In this document: positions 10,965 through 22,992 of the stretch, one piece after another
Position numbering within the stretch: the stretch's first letter is position 1
Layout: each line of letters starts with the position of its first letter
Assembly (NCBI RefSeq): GCF_014851395.1
Contig: NW_024041150.1
Location: 27,393,225 to 27,457,224, forward strand
Origin: Micropterus salmoides
Lineage: Eukaryota > Chordata > Actinopteri > Centrarchiformes > Centrarchidae
Length of the DNA: 64,000 nt
Reading direction: 5' to 3'
The notes under the pieces: model-generated
Database searches by the model: none
The model's input: only the letters and a program-made list of their open reading frames with translations
Told to the model about the DNA's origin: nothing
Position numbers and translations under genes: made by a program

Positions 10965-12879
10965 CTTGCCTTCACACTGTACATTATTTGGGGAAATTGA
11001 AACTATCTACAATCTGCTCCCTCATTGGACAGCTGACACAGAGACCAAACTAACTTCAACCTCATTTCCTAACCATATAGGAATCCACAGATAGACCGTC
11101 AGGAGCCCAGATACGGATCTAAAAAGCATCGGTCCAGCCTGTCGTCATGACTTCTGTTTCCATTTGGAAGACATGGCGGTATAGCCCAGGGGAAATGGTG
11201 TCAGTGGCCGGGGAGGTACATTAAGACAGATGGACGAGCTCCTATTTGTTGAGCAGCCATGTTGTTTTGGTAGCGGCCGGGTCAGTGATTGGCTGTGCCG
11301 CTGTTTTGGAGCCTGGGATTGAAAATAAAATGAGAAAAATAGACTCGCTGACTGATGACACTGAGGGAGTGTCAGTGGGCTTGGTGTTTTTATACTCATG
11401 AGGTCCAGATGTCTTCACAAGCTTCTTCATGGCCACATAATTAACCAATAGAAAATATACTGAAAAGATTTTGTTGAATCAGGATCGTGATTACAGGATT
11501 GTAATCTTGTTTACTTAGGAAACTGTTAGCAAGTAAAGAAAATCATAAGAGAAATCCTCCAATATTTTGCTGGTCTATACCGAGTACTTAGTTATAACGT
11601 CACAAGGACGATCGGCTGACCAAAAACCATTTAACAATGATAATACTTACCAGTAGGACAGGGGACTCATTACATTCTGTGTTGACACACATCCTCAATG
11701 TTGACACTAAGCTGCAGAAGGGAACATAACTCTCAATTATAGCAATTATAGCTCTGCCCCAAAAAATTATGCAAGCAAGACCTATGGCTTTTTTGTGCTT
11801 GTTTTTAAAATGATCAATAAAACAATTATTTTAAATGTGGGTATTAACCTTATAAGATGGGTGCACACCTGCAGCTGTAAACATTATCTATCTAGTACAC
11901 AAAAAAGTATTAAAATATGTTGTCAAGATCATGACCAGAACAGATGCGTTTTATTTGTTTCAAAGTATCATAAATGCTGATTAACAGCTGAAAAGGCAAA
12001 CTTTAGGCTGCACTGGTCAATATTTTTAGACTAACAATGGATCACATGACTATGCTAAATGTGAAACATGTTGCTTGTAGCTAACACCGGGATTCCCCTC
12101 AGGTCAGCTTTTTAGCGTCCATTAGCTCATTGCTTTGCTTCACTCTTGCCGCTCTCATCACCGTCTGCTGATTTAAGCAAGAAAATATCTATTAAGCCTA
12201 CTGTATGCTCCCTGTGCTGAACCAAACAACAGGCAGACAAAGTTAGCCACTAGCTGGTGAACATAGTGGAGCATTTAGCAGCTTAAGAGCCTGATATTGT
12301 TTCTCAGGAGTCGGTGGAGACCAAAAACAGAGCTAAAAAGAAAGTGAAAATTGGACTCAACACGTGTCAGCTGGCCAGAAACACTACTCCAAAATGAATG
12401 ATAGCATTGCTCCATAACTGCTGGATTTGCAAATAAAAATATTTCTATAAAGGTGATAATATGTCAGTGTTGTTTTTACAGCTTATTTCCACCACCAGTT
12501 TGATACTAGCCTCTCTAGTGCGAATGTGGCATTTGAGGAATGTTTAACTAGTGGTCTGTTGTTCGGGTAAGGTTAGCATTAGAACAAGTTGTAGGTAAAG
12601 AAAGCATAATGTTAGGTAACCTTAAAAATTCAAAGACAAAAACTGGAAAAAGTTCAAACAATTAAGACTGAATGTGATTCATTTTAATGGATGAAACCCA
12701 GCAGCAACACAGCGGCTATAACAGTTAAGCATATACAGTAGAGTGCAGGGTTACTGCTCACATCCCCACATGTATAATACAAACTTGTGTGTGTGTCAGA
12801 GGGAACGAGAGGGGGGAGGGACAGACAGTGTGTGTGTGTCAGTACATGCACAATCATGTCTTAGAGGCAAAATATCTGT

Positions 12880-12881
<2 letters not shown>

Positions 12882-12913
<32 letters not shown>
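12882..12913. repeat. (TG)n microsatellite
   Basis: About 16 uninterrupted TG units. Confidence 0.97.
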
Positions 12914-12915
<2 letters not shown>

Positions 12916-13418
12916 AACGTGAAGCACCTGCTGCGTTGCTGCAGGAAGCACCTGTCAGCGGTCGTCTCCTCAGTGCAGCCTCTGTCGACATGAGGGTTTG
13001 ATCCTAAAACTCCCCAAACACACACACTTACACAGACACTAACAGACAACTTAAGCCCGCAGCTCGTTTTGCTGCAGGGGGGAGGACATCATCTGCTGCT
13101 TTGTTCACTTTAAACGACAGCACACCCTTTTCTGAAGTGATCAGCTTGTTCTCTCCGCAGTGTGTGTTTGTGAGTGTGTGGTATTATGTTTACAACCTGC
13201 TGAGGGTGAGTTTTACGAGAGGTGACTCCTCTGGCACTGCAGCCAAAGCCAAAGTTCAACTAGACCTCTTGCAAACCCACACTCTTATTTTTATCCTCTT
13301 ATTTACTTTTTTTCTCTCTCTCACTCACACTTCAAATGTCACTTTACTCTCCTCTCAGAGCTTATACATCTCTTCATATCAATCATTCAATATCAATCCA
13401 AGTCCAAGTTCTCAGGAG

Positions 13419-13454
13419 ACACACACACACACACACACACACACACGTACATAT

Positions 13455-13537
<83 letters not shown>
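13419..13537. repeat. Compound (CA)n microsatellite
   Basis: Three CA blocks separated by GTACATATACATA and TA interruptions. The open frames across it on both strands are translated repeat and not genes. Confidence 0.97.
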
Positions 13538-13539
<2 letters not shown>

Positions 13540-14914
13540 GCTTCTGTTAACCTGAGAGGCAGAGGGTCAATCCCTGTGATCCACAGCCTGCATGCCTTCC
13601 ATACAGACACGCCGCCGACACAGCAACCTGACTCCCAGCTAGATTAGGACTAATCAAGCATGGCACAGCTCCGGGCAGCAACACCATGACACACACATGC
13701 AGACACACACATACAGTACAAACGTGTGCACACCGCCAGCATTTGCTGTTTAAAATTCCCTACAACTTCTCCTACAAGTCATGACTACTATAACATAATA
13801 TATTTACATTTTAATGACTGTGTATTGATGTTTGCTTCCACAAGACGTCTGTGTTAATTGTAGATCTAATGGATCCCAAAACAATCATTCTTTATCCATG
13901 AGATAATATCATGGTCACCAGTAGGACAGGAGATTGGTGTGTCACAACTGTGCCAGCACAGATTCTAAATACATACAGAAAATACACTTAATTTGGGCAT
14001 TAGAACAAGTAAGAGGGTCTTGACGCAGCAAAAGTCTGTTAAATTGTAAATAAAATAAATGTCGAACAATGTCATGATTCATGGGACAGTAGTATCTGAC
14101 TACTGGCAACTTGTGAGTATTGATTCTTCTAAATGTTGGGAAGCTTGTATGAGGTAGCTTGCATGCGGTCGCATAGATCATTTTCATTACATTGAAATCC
14201 TTGTTGCTTTGTGAAAACATGAAAAAGTATTTGCATTATTGAAGGCCTGTGATGGTTTTGTTAGCTTGAGAAACATATTAGCTCCTCCTTGGTTTTCCAA
14301 AACCACTGGAAACTAAAAAACAATGTGTGTTTTCTTAAAAAAATTTCACATGATGTAGTATGCAACAAAGAATTTAAATAACATTGCTGTATTGTCTTTA
14401 CAGACAGCTGGCACAAACTCAGTGTGAGTGTGGAAACGGTGCAGAACAAGTGCTGTCACGTGTCCAGAAACTGACTTTTCCTGGAAAAGGTTTCCCACCA
14501 GCCCCAGGTGTCGACCAGTCAACTGGTCCAGTCTTTGGTCACAAATGTCTTGGACGTCTCAGGCCTTCCTCAGCTTTGTAGTCTGAACCTCATTTTGTCT
14601 TTGTAGTCGTCAAGCGGTACTTTACTTTGGCAGCCACCATGTTAGAGGCGACAGGTGATTTATGACGCAGAGGCCAATGGTGTGATCACACCATTTTCTT
14701 TCAGTTTTGTTCTGGATGTTGTTATGGCGTCCATGCACAGTGTGCAAGTCTATTAGTAGTGGAGGGCTGGAGTCGGGGTCCAGGATTAGCGATCAAAAGA
14801 GTGAGGGAGGGGGTTTTGGGGTAAAAGGTTGGGGGGTAACACAAGCCCGGCCTTCCCAGGTGGCGTCGTTGAAAAGAGACTCCCATCTGTGGCGTGGATG
14901 GGTCGAACATGGGC

Positions 14915-14943
14915 TGTGTGTGTGTGTGTGTGTTGGCTTCCAA

Positions 14944-14995
<52 letters not shown>
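14915..14995. repeat. Two (TG)n blocks
   Basis: TG tracts at 14915-14933 and 14947-14995, separated by a short unique spacer. Confidence 0.97.
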
Positions 14996-14999
<4 letters not shown>

Positions 15000-15081
15000 A
15001 CTTTTATGGGGCGTACACTTCGGGTGAACTCTGTCTAGTTGGATTTGAACCGTGACCGATTGGATTTCAGGCTCGGGGAGG

Positions 15082-15094
15082 TGACCCCTGACCT
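15082..15094 (-). promoter_or_regulatory. DR1 nuclear-receptor-type motif (second copy)
   Basis: The same 13-mer (AGGTCA-G-GGGTCA) as at 3082-3094. It lies about 850 bp beyond the ABR-like stop codon, in the region between the two convergent genes. Confidence 0.3.
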
Positions 15095-15803
15095 TTTTAC
15101 AACATCTGCACCCCTGACTTTTCCTCTACACATTTTAACTTCACGTTATACTCCCTGTGCCACCCAGTCCATCTGCCTGTACAAATACAGGCAACACAAC
15201 TGTATCACCTTTGCCTGTTCTACAGCTTTTGGGATCTGAGAGTAGTAAACACCTCAAGTAAAGGTTAGGAACGGATCAGTTTTCACTTAAATTTACTTTA
15301 CTTCTCAAGGTTGATTGGCTCAGTATATAAATACTGCTGTCTAGGGAGTCCTGGATACATATATTTATATATTAGACATACAGATCAGTCAGTACAATCT
15401 GTTGATAAAGTGTTCTGGTGTCCAGATTTCACTTCAAATTAACTTAAATAATAAATAACTGTAAATAATTATGTACTGATTATTGCTGTTTTCTCAGCAG
15501 CTGTTTCCAAGTCATAAATAAACCTCAACTATAAAAGCATCAACAAAAAAAGATAAATTGTGGACCTGGGTGACTTCATCGGCTGTTGAAAATAATGTGA
15601 TATGACTGAAAACTCTTGTGGTTCATTATTGTAACACATACAATATGTACAGTATACAATATATAATATGTAAGTGTAATTGGGTTTTAAAACAGCGATT
15701 AAAGGCTGACTGATCTCTGAGAATCAATGTAACATAAGGAAGAAGTGCGGAGTGAGTTTGTATCGTCTGACAACAAATGCTACTGCACTAATAAAAAAAT
15801 GCT

Positions 15804-15809
15804 TTTATT
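15804..15809 (-). terminator. Candidate poly(A) signal of the ABR-like gene
   Basis: AATAAA on the minus strand, about 135 nt after the stop codon at 15943-15945. Distance and orientation fit a short 3'UTR. Confidence 0.45.
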
Positions 15810-15942
15810 TAAATGTGTTTAACACTGAAAATGTTACAACTGTGGTTTCAGAAGTGAAAAATAGCATATCTTTTTTAATTTAATTTAATTGTTTTGCACA
15901 AAGTGTTTGAATTTCCCGCGAGCCGGGACACTGATGGTGGTC

Positions 15943-18583
15943 TCACATATGGGTGGTCTCCTCTTCAGCGTCTGTGTCATGTGGCAGAGAGGTCTGGGCT
16001 TCAGGGAGGTTGTTGCACTGCAGGTAGCAGAAAACCACTTGGACCTGAAACACAGTAGATCATTGTGACATTTTAAATCTCACACTTAACAATCCCTCTT
16101 TGCCTTAATAAAAACTCCTTCAAAAGCCAAACTTATTCTGCAGTAAAGTAAATTATTATACATTTTTTCATTATAATATATTGCACATTACATGAACAGT
16201 TATCCATTAGTTTAAAAAAGGGAAGACTATTTCTCATACAGACGACATCAAAAGCATTATCATATTAAAGACATTTACTTTAAGAATTTACATTTACATT
16301 TAATAGTTTTCCTTACATTTCCATTTTCCAAATAGTTAGTAGGTTAAAGCAGAAGCTTAATTTAACAGAATAAATCTGTCATAACTAAAGAGTTTTGTTC
16401 CAAAATTAAATATTATTTGTGAATTATTTATTTATGTTGAGGGCTATAGCTACCTGTAAGGACATAGTCATGTAATAAGTTTTTAGTCAACAAATAACAA
16501 TTGTATATTTCTCAACCTTCTTCATCTTCGATCTTCATGTTGCATAAACAAACATCACCTTTAACTGAATAAATAAAATATAAAACTGCAAAATGTTTAA
16601 TCGGACATTTCTCATGATCTCAGTTTTTTCTAAACCTCTGTTTAAAAATAAAATTTCATCCTCACAAATGCAACTGTTTCAATAATAAATGTTAAACTGT
16701 AGCACAAAAAACACAATCAGTATGCAGCACTTTTGGCTGCTTTATTCCCACCTGTACCACCACCTCCTGGGAAATATCCACAGTGGGCCCGTTGTACCCC
16801 AGTCCAACCACAGGGGGGCGTAAGAGGCTCGGACCAAACACTGTAGCCAGGTTCATTAGAGACATCTTGTTGATTTCTTGCTTCTCTGAGACTCTGGGGA
16901 AAAAATATTTAAAAGAAATATGAGGTGTAGTCAACAGGAAGCAGCATCACATACTCTAAAAACACCCAGAGTCAGGGGGATTTGATCTGTAATCCAGCTA
17001 CATAACCTCCACTGATTTATTTTTCCTGCTATAAAGGCCAACTGGGTGGGATTTTTCCAAAAACTAAATCATTTCCTGACATATATCAGGACTTGTTATG
17101 TTGTGAGCTGGTTGCAATCAGACCGTTGCAGGTGGTGCAGTATGTACAGGAAGGTGTGCCGGTTGGAGTCGGGACAGGATTGCAGCAGGGACAACATTGA
17201 GGCATGCCGGGAGTTTATGTCCTGGATGTCTACAAGGGAGAGAAAAACACATACACGAGACGCTCAGATCACTTTTAAGTTCAGTTCACTTTGCTGAGAG
17301 GCCATTTCAAGACTAAAAGGGCTTGAATTTAAGGTTAAGCTTATAAAATAACACCAGAGTCAGTTAGAGCTGTTTTACTGTAAAGACAAGCTGAAAATTA
17401 ACTACTGTTCATATCATTAAAATCATCAGTAGGAAGCAGAGTGTAAAGCTTTGTGTCCATGGTGCAAAAGTGCTTTGAATGAATAAAAATAAACAAGGAC
17501 ATGGTTTGTCACGTGTTGTCTGTCTTACCCAGCGTCCTGGCGAGGCTCTGAAACAGCTCTGTGGGTATAAGAGGCTCAGGCAACTCTCTGAAGTACAGTT
17601 TGAGAACACCGGAGACAGCGTTTACTTCAGCACTCCTCAGCCTGGTCACTGCTTCACGCAGATCTGAGTGACGGGGACGACACACGATGGTTACGATCAG
17701 TATTACTGTAGCTTCTTTTGGCACACACACTTCCTTCCTTACAAGCACGAGAAAACATCTCGTCATAGTGTTGAGTGTGCAGCTGAAATTATGAGTCAGA
17801 GGGTTTTTTTAGTTTTTCTTTACAGCGACTATAAACAATCAAACAATCATCAAACATGAACGATCCAAAAAGCCAAAATAAAGTGATGTTTCATTCGGAA
17901 AAGTCAGCTTTTCAAAAACCAACATGGCTCAGTTCAAACTCCTCATCTCTTCTCGGACATGATTTTGACATTGGACAATTTGCTAACACACTTCAGAGTG
18001 ATGTCTTTGTTCTAACAAAGATAAATATAATTGTAATTTGTGTTTAGTACTAATTAAATGTTAGCATGTTTACACACTAAACTCAGATGGTAAACATTAT
18101 ACATGCTTAATATCAATTATCATTATCATTGCGCGCATGTTGGCAGGCTGTTAGCATTTAGCTCAAAGCACTGCTGTGTGCCTAAGGACGGCCTCGCAGA
18201 ACTGCTTGCATGGCTGTAGACTCTCAGTCTAGTTGGAATCAACAAGTGCTTTTTTGGATAACAAAATATATTATTATATAATAACGAAACTGGATAAAAC
18301 TGCAGACAACAAGTCCTAAAGAGAGAAAAGAGTTGTGTAATGTGTTTAACAGCAGTTTCAGTTTTCAAGCTGTGAAACTCCTGGCCTGTCTGAATCACAC
18401 TCTCGCAACATAAAAGCACATGGCTACAGAAACACTTCCTTACTGCTGTTGAATGCCGTCTTGAGCGTGTTGATGTCACTGGTGGTTCCTGAAATCCTGT
18501 AGATGCCCACTTCCTCCATGCCTCTCCTCTCCACCTCCTCCACGCAGCAGCGCACCACATGGGGGACAAGCACTCCCTCCTGT
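15943..18583 (-). CDS. ABR-like exons 18-22: RhoGAP domain and C-terminus
   Basis: Exon 18 holds VVRCCVEEVERRGMEEVGIY and the arginine finger RISG. Exon 19 holds VNAVSGVLKLYFRELPEPL. Exon 20 ends in an unusual GTCTGA donor, but phase and homology require it (LHHLQR then VSEKQEINKMS). Exon 21 has NLATVFGPSLLRPP. Exon 22 ends VQVVFCYLQ and a short acidic tail, with stop TGA at 15945-15943. The tail lacks the hydrophobic STEV/STDV-type PDZ-binding end found in BCR and ABR. Confidence 0.92.
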
Positions 18584-21500
18584 CTGACAGAGAATTGAAA
18601 GTAATACGAATAAAAATAAATACATTAAAAAACCCCACCTCAGATGTTTCACTTCATTTCAGATTCCACTCTTGCTACACTTCTGCTTCTCCTCAGCCAA
18701 CTCTTCCCACAAAACAAACTAGCAGTAAACAACAGAGCACATGGGAAATAAAACCCTGGACTGAGCTGCAGCTTTCCGTTTCAGGCCTCTTAGACACCCC
18801 CGTGAGCTTATACGAAAACACTTTCCAAAGACTGGCGGGGACTTACTGGGCCACAGTTTTGATGGGGACGCAGAAGACAGGCTGTTGTTGGACTACAGAT
18901 CTCGGTGGTTCAAGCGGGTGCGGACAGTACTTCAGGGAGAGGGTCACCTCCACCTGGCCAAGATGTAAAGTCTGTCTCCTCCATCGCGTATTCAGGCTTT
19001 TAGATAGCAACTGATGGGCAAATACAAAACATTAGAAAACATACAAACTGTAACAAATTGTATTATGAATCTAAGAAATATAAAATGTTTTGTACAGTGA
19101 ATGGGCTTTTCTTTCACCACTGACCTCTAACTTTGTACAGGCAATACATATGAACAGCAGGCAGTATTGTATTTGTATTCTTTTATATATTTGTAATACT
19201 TGAAATACTACTTAAAGCAGCATTCACGAACAGACCACGCCAGTGTGAGGTATAAAAATGCAGTTTATTCAAATAACGAGGAGCACTTATGATGGAAGGA
19301 TTGAGGGGGAGAGGGATAAAGGGGGTTGTTTAGTGTTTGGTGGCCGGAGTGGCTAGCACAATACAGTAAAACCTTAAATAGTTTACGATACATTTATATT
19401 TACAGTTGCCTACGCATGCATCCAGCAGATACGGAGCAGCATTTATTTGGAGCCGCGTTTCTGGCCACCTCACGAATGTTAGTCCAGTGTTCACTCTACT
19501 TTTTAGGTCCACCAACTCCTGATGGAAATATCTTTAGCTACTTAATTCTCAACCATATTCACCAGCTAGTCACTTTATCTGTGGCATAATCTGTTTAGCT
19601 GCCTGCTGCGGTTGAAAACAAAAGAGGGTGAGAGTGAGCCAAAACAACTAAGTCATGGGCCATAAAACCAAAACAGTAAGCTATGGGACACTGAAAGTTT
19701 CAGTAGAGCTGAGGGGAACTGCACTCGGGTCACTATGTGTGATGCCTTTCACATCGCATTCAACCCATTTTTGATCTAAAAATATTGATTATTACAGTAT
19801 TAATTTTGTAGATTTGTATGCTTTAATTCTTTATTTCTTTGTAGTTCATTGTCATTGTCACACTTCTGTGCTGTATGTAATGACAAGCTTAGTCCGTCTT
19901 CATACCTTTATAGAAGCTTTGCCCAGGACAGTATCACCCTGTCTATCAGACTGACTCACACAGAGCACCCTCAGGTCCTGAGCCCCATCCACCTGGAAAG
20001 ACAGCTCCTGTTCGACAGAAAGAAGGTGGTGTTAACACTGACAGCGACAGCAGTGTCCTGACGCCACAATAGGAGCATTCATGTCTTATTTTAAGCCTTT
20101 TGATCCTGGCTACCAGTTGGATTTAGTGTAGATTTTACTGCCACTGATCATGTTTAAAGCGTTGCCTGATCTGGCCGCAGAGCTGACTTTTTAATCCTCT
20201 GCGAGTAGAACTGAAGCCTGACATCATGTCGGATGCTGTCTAGACATGAAGAAGTCATTCACCACCCCTGGACTGGCTGATAAATCACCTGCCTACATGA
20301 CAATAAAAGGAGGCAGCGGCTTTCACTTAAAAAAAAAAAAAAGGTTTGGTTTTCTACAGTTTTTAGTTTTAACTCCCCTTTATTCAAGTTTAAAGACCAA
20401 TATGCATTCAATTATTTTGTGAGAAACAGCTTTACTCTAACCTGGTCCCAGTGTGGGTTGAAGCTGTGGACTGAAGAGTGCGTCTGGGCTTGTTTATCAT
20501 AAAACTCATAGCCATCCACTTCCACACACACATACACACCTTAAAAAGAAAGAGAGACAACAGTTAAGTGAACTTAAGAGACCTGTAGTTTCTTCAGTTG
20601 GAGGCAAATTTAGATTTCTATCATTTTTGGTTCATTGGTTATTTATTGTAATAAAAAAATGAACATGTAAACATACAGGCTGGTTGCTGCAGGCCGTAGG
20701 CAGAGTGGATCGCCACACTCAGAGTCCCACACAATGACTGCTCGTGCTCTACTGGTGAGAGACAGAGACAAAAATGATGATGTGATCACGTGATTTAAAC
20801 GCCCTGAACAAAAGTGAAACTGAGCAAGATGAGAAAGACAAAATGAAAGTGCAGAAAAGGTTTGAGGTTTGTCTTGTGTTTCAGATGCAGGATGTGATGA
20901 GGTAAAGAGGGCAGAGGGAGACAGAGATGGCGATTGTACCAGCGTTTGTGCTGTGTAGTGGTGGCTGCTGGGTCATTCTCAGTTTCACACATGCGCTGGT
21001 GAGGGTGAGCAGGTCTGGGGGGACGGTTTCAATGTCTGAGAAACAACACAAAGCAAGTTATAGATGCCAGTCAGCTCGCAGAACCACAGTAATTCATTCA
21101 AAAAACAACGCATTAGACGTAAAACTGCAGAAAGTCCTTCTTTTACTCACATTTACTGAAACCGTCACTACATTCTGACAGTATTACATGAGACAGATAA
21201 GCTGTAAAAAGCAAAAGCAGGTTCCTCCGGCTCCTCATGCTCCTCCTAACGCCATTTGAAAGAATACACAGCTCCTGGGTATAAACAACCAATCAAAGCC
21301 AGTCTTTAACGCAGTGTCACTCACTGCACACCCTGCACAGCCCCCTCCCCGCGCATGCTCTCACTTAGTCAAACACAATGAGTGCTTCTCAGCTCTCTTG
21401 TTTGTCGTTTCCTTGATCCTCGCCTGAACCAGATGTTCTTGCAGACCCTCCCAAAGTTCTTATTTGTGCACAGAGGAGCGAAGAGCGATCTCTGAGGAGC

Positions 21501-22957
21501 TATGATCAGGGCAACACAAAAGCAGCTTTTAGTGACCGACACGCCCCTTATTGGATATCAGTTATTGACTGGATGTTGAAGCTGATCTGATGCATCACAC
21601 ACATAACACATTAAACTCAAGGCTAGCACTCCCAAGTTTTATATTTGACTTGTTTTCTGATTCGCCATCTAGTTAAAATCTGTGTTCACTGCAGGTCAGA
21701 ACAACGAATGGATCACAAACAACTTGCTGCATTTATTGGAAAGATTTTTCTTTAACTTAACTTTTATCATGGAGACAATTAAAGTCAGAGAGAGTCAAGA
21801 GAGTCTGTCAGCAAGAAAACACTTTTCACATCATTTATCGTCATTTCCATTCAGTCACATGTGAAGCTGATCATTCCTGAGTGTTTATATCAAATGTACG
21901 CAAGTGAGTGACACGTGGATGCAACAAAGGGAATTGAGAAGCACCCATAATTGTCAGCGTGGGCTTCAGAAGTTTTGCAAACACAATGGCAGAGAAACAA
22001 CCATCAGCAATTAAAAAACCACCCATCCCTCCTTTGCCAACAACAGCTCCACACGGAGCTTCTGATTTTGTTCAATGCCACATCACTTGTATGAACAAGT
22101 GGCAAAGAGGCATGATGAAAAACAGTGGAGAATAACTTTTGAGGGGGACAGTGGTGTACTAGCCTCTCATCCTGCTGTTGGACATTGTCGCAGCTGCCCC
22201 TAAAGCCAGTTGCGCTCTGCCCTAGGCCGCTAAGAGAATACGAGCCAGAAGCATTAGGGACCAGCGTCTTAGCAAGACTCTCGTCTTGGGATGAGGTTTT
22301 GCACGACAACCAGTTGCTTCTGCTGCCACACCTACTTGTTGGTTTGGTGGGAGAGGCTGATATGCGCCGGAAAGAAAGACAGGGATGATCAAATGTTCCA
22401 GAAAAGCTGCTCCTGTATCTGCCTCTGAGCATACTTCTTTCTGAATCAATCGTTTCCTGTTAGTGTATGAAGTAAAGAACCATTCTGCACACTGAAATAA
22501 CGCAGTACTACCCTACGTGACCTTAGAAGAAGGTTTTGTTGCAGCTGCTGTACATTGTCACACCATCTCCCCTCTTAATTATCATATCATCAGAAACCAG
22601 CATGGTGTTGAAGCCTTCGCACTGTTGCTCCCTTACAGACTGATCTTGAATTCACATTTCTGTTAATAAGTATTAGTGTCCTTTTACTCAAAATCTGAGA
22701 ATAATCCCAGCATATTGTGCTTTAATAAATGTCCAGCTAAATTAAGTGTATTCTGCAGCATGACGCCATGACATTGGCCAAAAGCTGTGGACTTACTGTC
22801 TGTGGTGAGTTTGTGTATGGCTTCTCTCCATTCTTCAAGTTCATACAGGGAGGAGAGGAGGAGAGTGTGACTCTGCAAAGAGTCAAAGCACATTGCTTTT
22901 CCATTTTCATCAGCTATTATTCAAGACTGTAACTGTACTGACAGGATTAACTCAGTA

Positions 22958-22992
<35 letters not shown>

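Larger units (their letters stand above)
9154..15942. other. Intergenic region between convergent netrin and ABR-like genes
   Basis: Holds the netrin 3'UTR, a long AT-rich stretch (9.4-10.8 kb), several CA/TG microsatellites and a second DR1-type motif at 15082-15094. Open frames here are short, or are repeats read as Thr-His or Val-Cys runs. I see no gene. Confidence 0.6.

Noticed and set aside
13101..13647. Open frames of 149 and 103 codons with Thr-His runs
   Set aside because: They are a translated CA microsatellite.
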